Source: Phymatolithon calcareum
Lineage: Eukaryota > Rhodophyta > Florideophyceae > Hapalidiales
NCBI GenBank assembly: GCA_977006965.1
Contig: OZ345355.1
Location: forward strand, 1,054,001 to 1,118,000
Length of the DNA: 64,000 bases
Direction: 5' to 3'
The notes below the pieces were generated by a model that saw only the letters and a program-made list of their open reading frames with translations, made no database searches and was not told where the DNA came from. This document shows positions 53,289 through 62,895 of this stretch, in pieces. The stretch's first letter is position 1; every line of letters starts with the position of its first letter. A program made the translations under genes and the position numbers.

Positions 53289-53425
53289 GCAAGGTTCGAC
53301 CGGCTGGATTAGTACTGAGGCGAGGGATCACTCGGGAATCCCCAGTGCCCTTCGTTAAGCTGCCCTGTTGTCGGTAAATCTGGCGATGAGGGCTTCTAAA
53401 ATAAAAACTTAAAATTCCCCCCCCT
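53289..53425 (+). mobile_element. 5S-rRNA-like / LINE-A tail retroposon
   Basis: A 137-bp insertion with an 11-bp target duplication. The first 68 bp (GGCTGGATTAGTACTGAGGC … GGGATCACTCGGGAATCCCC … AGTGCCCTTCGTT) look like the 3' half of 5S rRNA (compare the common GGGTTAGTACT … GGGAATCCC core). The remaining 69 bp are the LINE-A 3' tail (AAGCTGCCCTGTTG … GGGCTTCTAAAATAAAAAC). It is a SINE-like or template-switch chimera that contains no protein. Confidence 0.65.
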
Positions 53426-54690
53426 CACTAATGTACACTACGGCGACCGTCATATCCGACTGCGGAGCGGAGCCCATGCTCTCTCCATAACGATGCGCAT
53501 AGAACGAGGTGTGCTGCAGGGTGACATAATAAGTCCCCTCTACTTCATCGTTGCCCTAGATTGCCTTTTTCGTAGGCACAATCCTAAGACCGAAGGGGGC
53601 AGTCGCTTACCCACACTCCGAATCGAAAGGCTCCCTATTTTATATCCAGCCGCAAGGTCAGAAGGAGGCCTAGTTATCGCCTCCCACAAGAGATTTTTTT
53701 CAACACATTCGGAAGGCAAAGAAAGTTGCGCGAACAGCGGAGGAAGACGTGGAAGCTATGTATTTTAGGTGTAAGTGCGCTGATTGCCACAGGAAGTTCC
53801 CCTACGAAAGCTCTCTGGCCACGCACCGATGCCTGACTTGCAAACCCGGCCTGCCGGTCATCGAGAATCCTACGAAACCTTGCCCACCTGTGGGTGGCAA
53901 GATCCCCATCCGAAACTGGGACGACTTGAGCGGCGCTTGAGCACCGTGGTCTGAGTTAATGACCGGAAAAGGGTGCATGTATCTTTTGAATATTTCGACT
54001 GGAAACCTCGTGAACCTCTCTGCCCAACGCGAGAGGACTGAGGTCTTTTAGTGCTGCCACGTCCCTAGGTCGCATCGGGAGCAGAGTCCTTAGAAAACAA
54101 ACTTGTCAAGGCCACAAAACGGAATGCCGCACAAGCAGCTCTAGATCATTTTCACGTGGGGACAGCAGACGTGGAAAACATCAGCAACTTCAATTATCAG
54201 GGAGTACTGCAGCCTGCTGACGGAGACCCGATGGTCCCCGTTAATTACCGCGTTGCAATAGCCGAGTCTCGCTTCCAAGAACTCAAACGGATTCTTACGG
54301 AAAAGATCCTATACCAGGGTCTCCGATTACGCATCCTGTGCTCCTCTGTCCTATCAACTCTCCTCTACAGTTACGAATCATGGAAGCTAACTGAAAATAT
54401 TTGCAAACAACTCAGATCCACAGGCGCCAAGATGTTGTTCGGAATATCGAGAAGAACAATTGCCGAAGACTCTAGGAATCCCACTATCGATGTGGTATCG
54501 AGCGCCAGAGGCATTTGATGGAGTTGGCTCAGACTCTTAGGTACAAAAGCCCATCTCTGGTCTCTTTCGGGACCTCGAAGGGGATGCCAGACATAAGAGA
54601 AGAGCAGCCCTTTCATATGAGGAAGCCTTGCCGGTATATTTATATGACTGTGGGGAAGCTTGTTAAAATTTTTTTTCGTTTGCTACTCTC

Positions 54691-55347
54691 TTTGCTTTAG
54701 CTCCTCGTTGCAAGCAGTATCTTCGTCATCGCAGGCGGTGAGTTCGATTATCATGGACTGAGATGCCATGTCGATGTGTTTTAGCTTCGCCTCAACAATA
54801 TTCTGGATGTTTTGTGAAAGTGGCCCGTGTTTCCCCACGAGAAGCAGTGACAGGTCCTCATTTCAGTCGACAACTAGGGCCTCTTGTGCTTGCGGCCTAG
54901 ATTAGCCACAAGGTCAAACGGCATCAAATCATCGTGTATTAGCTGGTCACCAGGGACTGCAGCACGCGTGATAATGCCCTCGTGTTGCGTGGCCCACGTT
55001 CTCAACAGCCATACGTCCGTGAACCAGTGCTTCTTCTACGGTTCGAACACAACCCGATTCTGCACCAAGCGACTAGAAGCGTACACAAGTGCAGCTGCAG
55101 TGTGGCTACATGGCCGCTGGTGCTCTTTAGAGTAGCGGCAAGAGCATATCGCGCGGTAGTCGCTGTAGAACCGGTCATTCCAGGGGCCGCCATGGGAATG
55201 GCCGGATAAGCGTGGTTCAACAATGACAGCTCATGTGTGGTTTTGACTGAAGAGGTTTACTTGGTCGTTGATCGATATCTACAGTCCATCGTAGATACTC
55301 GATGGTCGACCGTCTGTGGATGATACTTGTGGGTCGATGAGCCTAAG
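54691..55347. other. No recognisable gene
   Basis: Short frames only. Palindromic GATCGATATC-like words near 55265-55310 (ATCGTAGATACTCGATGGTC) resemble those at about 37230-37260 but are too short to define a repeat. Confidence 0.35.
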
Positions 55348-55360
55348 TACTAAACAGAGG

Positions 55361-55939
55361 GGGATATATGTTAATTTATTTTAAAAGCTCCCAAAGCCTC
55401 AAATTGAGTAACAGGGCAGCTTCTCGTTGTTTTCGATACTCATCTCTCTACTCTCCTTCTAATATCTCCTTAATTCGAATTTCTCTCCCTGTGAGGGCCC
55501 GAGTAAGTCTTTTGCATTCATATTCCGTTTCTTGGTCCATCTTCATAGCCCGTAGCATACGTTGCAACACGATAAGCTCCACCACAGCACCAGTCCCAAA
55601 GTATTTCGACAGAATGGATTTTCTCCACAAAGGAACTCTGTTGAAAATGACTCTCAGGCATCTCAACCGCACAGTTCTGTCCCTTATATATAGCACTCCT
55701 GGTAGTTCGTTCGGTACGCCGATCGGGATTTTAACTGTCCGACCGTCTTCTTCCAACAACCAGACTTTGACTGTTGCTTGTAGGCGTCGCTTTTTTGACA
55801 CTCTTCCTTCTTCCGCTTGTTTCAGAGCTTCTTTAAGGTGCTCCTCTTCCCCGAGATACCCAATGTCCTTTGATACGTCTTCCAGATCTTCTTCTTTTCA
55901 CTGGTATTCTTCTGAAAGCTCCAGGAACTTCCTCCGTCT
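55361..55939 (-). mobile_element. LINE-A, 579-bp insertion with target duplication
   Basis: Perfect 13-bp duplication, TACTAAACAGAGG (55348-55360 and 55940-55952). The minus-strand frame 55801-55448 encodes the LINE-A C-terminus (KKRRLQATVKVWLLEEDGRT, CLRVIFNRVPLWRKSILSKY, EYECKRLTRALTGREIRIKE), followed by the tail. It is 5'-truncated within the charged region. The coding part is still open, so this is a recent insertion. Confidence 0.9.
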
Positions 55940-55952
55940 TACTAAACAGAGG

Positions 55953-56535
55953 CAACACACTAGATTGAAGATGACCAATCATGGGCAGGTATGCGGACAT
56001 CCATACGGGGAGGGAGGTCAGGTAGCTTACCAAACTAACACGACCCACGGTAAGCGACGGAGAATGTATAGACTACTTGCCGGTAAATCTTGCGGCGACA
56101 AGGAAAGAGAAAAGAAGGCAACAATGATGAGATGGGAACTCGAGGCTTGCTCACGCGAAGTCCGCATGTGAGGAGCTCATGGACAGTAAGAGAATGAGAA
56201 CGGTGGTGAGGCTGGAGCTTGCTTGTTTGCGACAAAGCCGAGATGAAGGTACGTATTCGTAGCAGCGACAAACGGGGGAACAGGAAGAGTCTTCTCATAC
56301 AGCTTGCACAACAAGCAACATGGATGGGCTTGAGACTTGTGCGGACCAATGCTAAAATTTCGGCAAATGATAGAGTCCCGCGATCTACAGTCGCCGTTAA
56401 CTGTCACATGGAATGGTGCCACTTTGCTGCGAACAACACAGCTCAGCGTGCCACATTCGATTACCTTCGGCTGCACAAGCAGCTTCTGGACTGGCGTCGC
56501 GGGTTCGTGTCCAGGGTTAGCTAGCACGTATCATA
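55953..56535. other. No recognisable gene
   Basis: Short frames on both strands, none recognised. Confidence 0.35.
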
Positions 56536-56620
56536 ATAAGTAGTAGTTTTGGCAAGGGGTGCCGATTTAGCGAACTGTCCACACATTTCGGTCCATGTAG
56601 CGCATTTCGTCGTTGAGTTA
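56536..56620 (-). mobile_element. LINE-C upstream fragment
   Basis: The minus strand reads GCGCTACATGGACCGAAA … GCTAAATCGGCACCCCTTGC, matching plus-strand 53200-53262, just upstream of the LINE-C RT. It is a short isolated piece. Confidence 0.6.
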
Positions 56621-58007
56621 ACCTCTCGACAATCCCGTGCAAGCCAAAGTTGGTATGAAATCCATGAGAGCAGTCCTGAGGTAAGCAAAGCAGGGGAAGA
56701 CTTGTCCAAATATCCGTGAGACTGTTTCCAGTCTTATTTTAAAAATAGACTGGGAGCAGCCTCACATGAAGCTTTTAAAAATAATCTTTACGAAAAAGTG
56801 AGGAATAGAGTTGTAAAACCTGGTTGACAAGATCCAAAAGATTTAACCCAAAATGAGTAACGAAACACAACTGTAAGCAACGGTATGTACCCCTATAGTG
56901 TCTATGTGCCGGGATTTTTTCCTGAAGTGAGAACACATTTTTCCTCAATTGAGGACGTATTGAGGAAGGAAAATCATTTCATTTTTGGAAACGAAAGCTA
57001 CTCACAATCAGGCTCGTCAAAAAGCGTCAAGCTCATGGATGTCTTCAACGTGCTTAGCGAAACAGTTTCTACCAGTAGAAGCGCCACAAATATATAGTGT
57101 GGCACTTTCACGCCAATTACAGTATGAGTGCAAGAGGTTCGTCGTCTTGAATTTCCCAACTCTGCAGGTGTTTTGATAGCACAAGTAGTCTCCATGACAT
57201 CGTCAGTCCTCCTTTTCTTTTTCTTGGGAGTTAAGTGGGTTCTAACACCGCTCCCGAATGCAAACGTACATTCTTTAGCGACTAAACGTCGACGAGTACT
57301 GCGCGTGGCAAATGTGTTATCGATGAGTTGCTCGGGAAGCACTTCACAATACCTTCGCTTTGTCATGTGCTGCTGACTTTCTGGATGGGCACCAGGAAAT
57401 AAAAGTCATCTAACAATCGCGCAAATTGCCAGAGGAGTTTGATGGCCCCTATGAACTATAGTCTCACTTGTTGAAGATGCAGTATTGTCGCACTTCCTTC
57501 ACTCGCTGAGTGCTGTATCTCTCAACCGTTCTCCGGCTCGTGACCTCCGTTCCCATGGCAACGGGATATGGACTTATGGACGCAAATCAGGTCCGACGGA
57601 GGCACAGTGCGCTTTCTGTGGTCAGTTATGGCATCGACAGAATCTTGACCGAGCGGCTAGCGGTGCTGCGCAGACTACATGTTTCGTTTCGTTGTGCACT
57701 GAATGAAATTCACTGGAGCTATTCGGCGAGCGGCATACCATTATTTGAAGAAGAAGGAGCGGAGAGTTAGTTCCTTGGCCTTGTTGTCTTTCAAAAATAG
57801 CTCTCGGCGCTGCGCCCAACTCTTGCCATGAGGACAAGTATTCAGAAAAACTCAATCAGCTCTGTCACTGTAGTCTCTTGTTGCCCAATTATTCTCAGCT
57901 TAGCGGGCGCCCAAGCAGCAAAATTTTCGCAGCTGAACGTGGCGAAACAGCTTCATCATGCAATCGTACTTCTTTCTTTCTTTACTGCGGGATTTCTCGA
58001 AGCTGAC
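56621..58007. other. Unrecognised ORFs, no clear gene
   Basis: A 122-codon minus-strand frame (57366-56998) has a basic cluster (LTPKKKKRRTDD), and an 86-codon plus-strand frame (57510-57770) is mostly hydrophilic. Neither is recognised. A CCTCAATTGAGG palindrome at 56945-56956 matches the end of family Y. Confidence 0.35.
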
Positions 58008-58020
58008 TCCGCATCCTTAC

Positions 58021-58223
58021 TTTTTTTTTTTTTCCTTTCAAGTTTATTTAAAAGCCCCACAGACTTCCGAAGATATGGGCAAGGCTTCCTCTGGTGCTAC
58101 CTACCTTGTGTAGCTCACAAAACGTCCACTAGAATCGCAGACGGGAAAACTTAGGACTCAAAGTAGTCCTATCTCAGTCCTCTACGGGATTGTTGGTGCT
58201 TGGACTCGACCACTTTTTGGCTT
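58021..58223 (-). mobile_element. ORF-X/LINE-C 3' end insertion, 203 bp
   Basis: A T-rich tail (A-tail on the minus strand) at 58021 and a 13-bp target duplication, TCCGCATCCTTAC (58008-58020 and 58224-58236). The sequence is nearly the reverse complement of 63165-63365 (the 3' region of ORF-X copy 3). It is a 5'-truncated insertion that holds only untranslated tail. Confidence 0.85.
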
Positions 58224-58236
58224 TCCGCATCCTTAC

Positions 58237-59050
58237 TGCTCTAGTAGACCTTAACAGATACCAGTGGTACTTGATGTTACAACAGCTGTCCAAGCTGCAC
58301 AAGGTGCAGACCATGGTCCAGCTTAACATCCAAATCGCTACGCAGCCAATCTTCATTCGCCGTCCTTCAAAGGGATGCCGGGTTGGAAACCATTTAGTAC
58401 GTTCACGGTAGCTAATCGTCTCTCTGCCTTCTTTCATTTCCTTCTGTCTTCTCTCCTAGATTCCTCAATTGTACTTCGTATGAAGTCCACTACTGTTATT
58501 TTTGGATTAGAAAACTCCGGTTAGAGTGCGAAGTTTCCAGAACTGAGAGAAACAGATTCGGTCCTATAGCTTTGCGCTCGTACTATTGCGCCTCATAAGA
58601 GACAGTATTCGGCTCGCGGTCAGGCGAGACGACATCAAGTTCGTTTTGCGATGTTAGGTCCCAAAGAGCCCTTCAAGACGTAGGAGAGAGAGCATGGAAG
58701 AGAGATTTTAGAGCTCCTGAAGGTTTTATCGAAGCTTTTTTGTTCTTCTGAAGAGCTTCTGATTGCGACTATGGACGATAAACTGGCGTTTCGCGATGAA
58801 GATGGGCGAGAATGTCTACTGTAAGCATTCCTAGGTGGTGCTGCGCTTTGCCGGTGTTGGCTCGCTTCAAGATGGTGAGCTTCTGCAATGCCATCTTCAG
58901 TGTCCCCTATGTCGACGTTGAACAGGGTGACTGTCTTAAAGTTACTCTTCTTCGGCGAATGCCAAACTATGACACATTTTATGCGAAGTGATATGCTCGC
59001 GCGACCGCTGCGTTTTCCTCGAGTACCTCCTGAACCGTACCACGTACCTT
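58237..59050. other. No recognisable gene
   Basis: A minus-strand frame 59087-58635 (150 codons) is rich in Ser and Arg and is not recognised. It overlaps the reading direction of no neighbour. Confidence 0.3.
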
Positions 59051-59057
59051 TTTTCCA

Positions 59058-59370
59058 TTGGAAAAGGCTCCATATTGTCTGGAGCACTCTGTGAGACCGG
59101 TCACTGATGCTTCCTTTGTGTGTACGAATGTACCGACCACGCGGGGCCGGACTTTTTCTCGTGGCATGGCAGGTCTGTTACTTCTAAGTGACCACTATAT
59201 TTTCGTTGCTAGCGCCGAACGAAGAGATTTCAAGGCAATAGCTGCGGTACTCCTCACTCACTATACAATTCCATCTTTCCAATAATGGCGCGAATAATCC
59301 GCTCTGCGTTCGATTTACTAACTTTTTCGAACTTTTAAATCGGTCCTCAATTGAGGACGTTCCGCACTTA
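59058..59370 (+). pseudogene. Family Y coding fragment, copy 2
   Basis: The plus-strand frame 59058-59285 shares GMA-x-L-x-LL-x-D and ASAER-x-DFK with the minus-strand frame at 29786-29496. Nucleotide similarity continues to a CCTCAATTGAGG palindrome at about 59346-59357. A mobile-element origin is likely. I do not recognise the protein. Confidence 0.5.
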
Positions 59371-59619
59371 GACACTAGGAATGCTTCTCGAACTCGAGGT
59401 ATGCCTACAGACACCGTGTACTACCGGACGGGAAGCAAACTGGGCTCGTGGCCTCCATGAAGATAAGGACTTTTGCTGAACGCAGAAGAGTACTTTCATT
59501 TATTCTTACGTTTCTGGCTCCCCTTCAAGCCCATGAAGGAAAGGAAAACCAAAGGGTAACTTCGACAACTATTTACAAAAGAAGGTGAACAACTTCAATC
59601 AAATTGAAAGCGAAAAATG

Positions 59620-59930
59620 GCACCCCAAACCGGACGTTATCCCACTGGTGTAGGATGGCTGAAATAATCTCATCTTCTTAAGGTTTCCGCAGGTACAATA
59701 TCGACAGCTGGACATGAAGTATCCCATGGACTGATATTAGGAAATGTCTAATGCAATTGAGACTCAATCTGGACTAAGAAGAAGGCACTAGATGATATTC
59801 TCTATTTAGCAATGCCAATATTGAGACACGCATAAGTAGAGCAAACGAATATAAACTTTCCCGAAATCTCATTGAGACGTGTAAAGTGCACACAAAGCGA
59901 AAATGTTTTCTATACTTCGTTTAACTATGC
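59620..59930 (+). mobile_element. Degraded ORF-X-like fragment
   Basis: From about 59685 the plus strand reads FPQVQYRQLDMKYP, and later KKALDDILYLAMPIL, in the same order as the FPQVSTT … KALDELLLFSKT words of ORF-X. Many stops interrupt it. The bases at 59620-59690 also match, inverted, 63530-63605 (CGGACGTTATCCCACTGGTG). Confidence 0.5.
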
Positions 59931-59969
59931 AAACACTTGGCCGTACCTCATTTAAAAAAAGGAGATTTT

Positions 59970-60053
59970 TGACAAATTTATTTTTAAAAGCCCCACAGTC
60001 TTATGAATATACCTGCAAGGCATCCTCAGGCGCTACAAAAATAGGGTAGCGCA
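59970..60053 (-). mobile_element. LINE-C/ORF-X 3' tail, copy
   Basis: The minus strand reads …GCATCCTTGCAGGTATATTC … GTGGGGCTTTTAAAAATAAA. It is interrupted on its upstream side by the hAT element at 60054, whose target site lies in this tail. Confidence 0.65.
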
Positions 60054-61314
60054 CAGGGATAGTACCAATATTATTGTTATTTATTCGGGCACATGATGCA
60101 ATAGCAATTGCAATATCAATAATGCAAGGTTGAAGGCTATAGGAAATTCCTATTGCAATATCTGACAATTCTTCCAATGTCAATTGCAATAACAGAATCT
60201 AATTCAGGTCCTCCTGCGCCATGTCTTCACTCACGCGTTGGATCACTCTTGCGCTTCGGGCAGTGTTCATCGCTAGGGAGACCGACTGCTGGTCACAGTA
60301 ACCTTTGCTCTCTTTAACGGTGTCATCCTCTTGCGATTGCCTGTCAAAATATTCTTGGCCACCGACCAAAGCCTCTCCACCTCGGTAGTTGATCCAAGAA
60401 TAAAGTCGCAATTTATATAAGTCTGATGGACCTCAGAATGCTTGCTCTCTTGTACGGCAATTCTTTCCGCCATCGACAGCCGCCCTCCACCCGATCCGCT
60501 GATGGAGCTTTTTATACCGTCATCGTGTTCCAGTTTGAGCTCCTTGCATACATCCTTCTCTTCATTTGACATAGTATTGGACTCACCGCGCTGTATCTTA
60601 ACAACTCCCGACTCGAATTCTGGGTCACACACAATTCATGCACGAGATATGCAACTCTTCAGGTGGCTGTATGGGTTAGTATACCCCTTTCCTTTTTCAA
60701 AGCGATTTCATTATTGTCTAGGCAGTCAGCACCTTTCGGGCATAGAAGGATGTTAAAAGGCACATTTTAGCGTGTTATTCTGGTTATTCGATACTGCAAA
60801 TCGCGTTCTTCTTCACGTAGCTTCTGCGCTAGCACCGCAACACCTTGTTTCAGGCCTGGTTTGCGTCCATTGCTTGACATTCTGGACGTAGTGTTTCGGC
60901 AGAGCAATTCGCATGAGTGTGAAGTCCAAGAGATCGCATGAGCAAGACAGCATTCGGGAGCAATTTCGGGGTCAATGCCCGTCGACGTGTCTGTATTTAT
61001 CGAGAGGCATCGATAACAGAGCAGAATTCCTGACGGCAATCGGATGCTGCAGATTCGGGTGGCAATACGTAAACTGTGTTGGGAGCTTCTATAGCCCTTT
61101 TCCGTAAATTTCCCTTACAGATCCTGTACCGTAGTGCTGTACCGCGATCTTGCCAGCGCCGAGGAGGGCAAGGATGTACCTTGATTTTCGATCATGTCAT
61201 TACTTTTTGCAATAATTATTGCAATAAATACCTCTCAGGACAATTAAGGCTTTATTGCAATATATTGCAATAAATTGTAATAAAAACAAAAAAATAATAT
61301 TGATACCAAGCGTG
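60054..61314 (-). mobile_element. hAT internal-deletion derivative, 1,261 bp
   Basis: A perfect 8-bp target duplication, GTAGCGCA (60046-60053 and 61315-61322). The termini are CAGGGATAGTACCAATATTA and (inward from the right) CACGCTTGGTATCAATATTA, with TATTGCAAT motifs inside both. The minus strand encodes an N-terminal block with a BED-like finger start (about 60880-60640) directly followed by the C-terminal dimerisation domain, so the catalytic middle has been deleted. Confidence 0.9.
60273..60880 (-). pseudogene. hAT transposase, N- and C-terminal pieces
   Basis: The N-terminal frame starts at about 60880 (MSSNGRKPGLKQGVAVLAQK, then Cys-x5-Cys of a BED-like finger near 60750). The C-terminal frame 60632-60273 has DPEFESGVVKIQRGE, YINCDFILGSTTEVERLWSV and AKNILTGNRKRM, close to the domain at 19.47-19.78 kb. 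No D-D-E catalytic residues are present. The C-terminal frame is open. Confidence 0.75.
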
Positions 61315-61322
61315 GTAGCGCA

Positions 61323-61955
61323 TCTCTCATGTTTGATCTTCCGCCAGAGTACCCGCCTTTTTCAAGAACTCTAACTACTAGCTGCCGACCTGTCTACTCT
61401 GGAACATCTATGGAATATTTGTAAGAATTTAAGAACATTTTTGTGAGCACTGGCATGCGTCCATTCGTTGGGAAAGAATTCACGAAGTTGTAATACGAAT
61501 TAAAAACATAAGCTATTTTCGATATTAAGATCTTCCCAAAGCTAGTTCAGTTCTTTCCTCAATCTCGCGTTGTAACAGAACTGAATTTCATTTTACATTG
61601 TGCGATGCTGTTGTGGTCTCCAGACTCTTAGTATTCGTCTTCCGGATAAGCAGATATCAATCTAACACCTAATTAGTTGCTTTTCCTCTGAGCTGGCGTC
61701 CATGCTTAACAGTCTTAGTGAGTAGTTGCTATCGCAAAAGGAATGGAATCGAAGGCACATGAGCGAGCGAACCAACAGCAAAACTATGCTTTTGACTGCC
61801 TCTCTGTGATAAATGTAGAGAGGAGCGAAGAGAGGCATGGAGAGTGATATTGAAGTTGTCAACTTTTATTTCGTGAACTCAATACGTGGTCCCTTTAAAA
61901 ATGTTCCCATCTTCAATATGCGTCGAAGCAGCTCATGTATGCCAAGAGCGCACAG
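61323..61955. other. 3' flank of the secreted-peptide gene, no other gene
   Basis: No recognisable frame. The part nearest 61955 should hold the 3' untranslated region of the minus-strand small gene that follows. Confidence 0.4.
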
Positions 61956-61960
61956 CATCT

Positions 61961-62200
61961 TTAGAGGGAGGGGGAGGCAATGGCACCGCCAAGAGCAGCA
62001 CCGATGGTGGCGGCACCAATGACGGAACCGGGGCCATCGAGGGCTCCGGAGAAAACACCGGAGGAGCCATCAGCGGCAGCGGCGGCGGCGTTGGCGCCCA
62101 TGGAGGAAGCAGTGGCCTCCTCGGCGGAAGAGATGTCGACCTTGGCGGACAAGGCAGTGGCAACGAGGCCGAAGAAAGCAAAGACGGTGGCGAACTTCAT
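61961..62200 (-). CDS. Small secreted Ala/Gly-rich protein
   Basis: A 79-residue frame starting MKFATVFAFFGLVATALSA. This is a classic signal peptide (basic n-region, hydrophobic core, ALSA before the likely cleavage at about residue 19). The mature part of about 60 residues is acidic at first (KVDISSAEEAT), then rich in Ala, Gly and Ser, and ends with the amphipathic GSVIGAATIGAALGGAIASP. A TATA box lies about 100 bp upstream, and the leader is pyrimidine/CA-rich, as expected of a real 5' untranslated region. No homologue comes to mind. It could be a wall or matrix peptide. The plus-strand frames over the same bases are shadows. Confidence 0.75.
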   Translation of the reverse strand: MKFATVFAFFGLVATALSAKVDISSAEEATASSMGANAAAAAADGSSGVFSGALDGPGSVIGAATIGAALGGAIASPSL

Positions 62201-62296
62201 TTATGAGTTTTAGGTTGTTGAGTTAGAAACTGAAAGTTGTTGCTTGAGTGATGAGGTGCTGGAGGGGAAGAGGTTCTTGGGTCGGCAGTCCACTGG

Positions 62297-62305
62297 GTAC
62301 TTATA
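62297..62305 (-). promoter_or_regulatory. TATA box of the secreted-peptide gene
   Basis: The minus strand reads TATAAGTAC at 62305-62297, about 100 bp before the ATG at 62200. This is consistent with a short leader. Confidence 0.55.
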
Positions 62306-62309
62306 CAGT

Positions 62310-62881
62310 TGGAGGATGAAAAAACGAGTTGTCTACAGTCTGGTAGTTTACTCCGTTATTACCAGCTCGGCCTGACTGCGTTGCGAAGACTTGGCATTCC
62401 TCTTTGAATACGTCCATTCAACGAGTAGTGAATTCAGATTTCGCTCTTGGGACAAACAGTCACCCCGTCATGACTATCCGCCCCTTGGGAGTTGAAATAA
62501 GTTTCAGAATCCATCAGAGCTTCATAAGACTGACACTGTAACAGTCTGTCCAATATTTTCAGGAGCACCACCCGTCGTTCAGGCCTTGATGTTCAACAGA
62601 GATCGCAAGATATCTGCCTTCGATATTCGAATCTTCAGCGGGAATCGCAATGTGGCCCTTGTTTGTGCACATGTGCCAAACCAACCTTAGAAATGGGCTA
62701 TTGCCCGGAAGTTGAATGGCCAGAATACGCCGCTGGGGCACTCTTCACAATCACTGTAACTATTGTATATTCAACTTTACCGTCATGCCATAAAAATGGA
62801 AGTTGCAATCGGGCCGCGTCATGCATCTGGTCCTCATGGCGATGTGCAGACCTATCTTGCCCAATTGAGAGCCCGTGCCAC
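62310..62881. other. Upstream region, no further gene
   Basis: Regulatory sequence of the small secreted-protein gene may extend here. No frame or repeat is recognised. Confidence 0.35.
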
Positions 62882-62895
62882 ACTACGAATTTGAG
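62882..62895. repeat. Target duplication of ORF-X copy 3 (left)
   Basis: ACTACGAATTTGAG recurs at 63368-63381, right after the A-tail. Confidence 0.9.

Larger units (their letters stand above)
53185..54690 (+). pseudogene. LINE-C copy with reverse transcriptase and finger
   Basis: A plus-strand LINE interrupted by a small retroposon (53289-53425). RT motif 4 reads RGVLQGDIISPLYFIVALDC (53507 onward). The catalytic tyrosine-Asp-Asp block is damaged: the frame reads ILYPAARSEGG where YADD is expected. A Cys/His finger follows (CADCHRKFPYESSLATHRC, 53770-53835). After a break comes the frame 54156-54518, with ISNFNYQGVLQPADGDPMVP, RVAIAESRFQELKRI and LLYSYESWKLTENICKQLRS, the usual thumb and 'Y-x-x-E-x-W' region of this LINE type. 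The tail GAGGAAGCCTTGCCGGTATA … GTGGGGAAGC is the same as in ORF-X elements. The clade cannot be fixed from this; the motifs recall RTE or Jockey-like elements. Confidence 0.75.

Noticed and set aside
61886-62206. Gly-rich plus-strand ORF (and an overlapping Ala/Pro one)
   Set aside because: Antisense to the secreted-peptide gene; the minus strand has a signal peptide, TATA box and leader, the plus strand has none.
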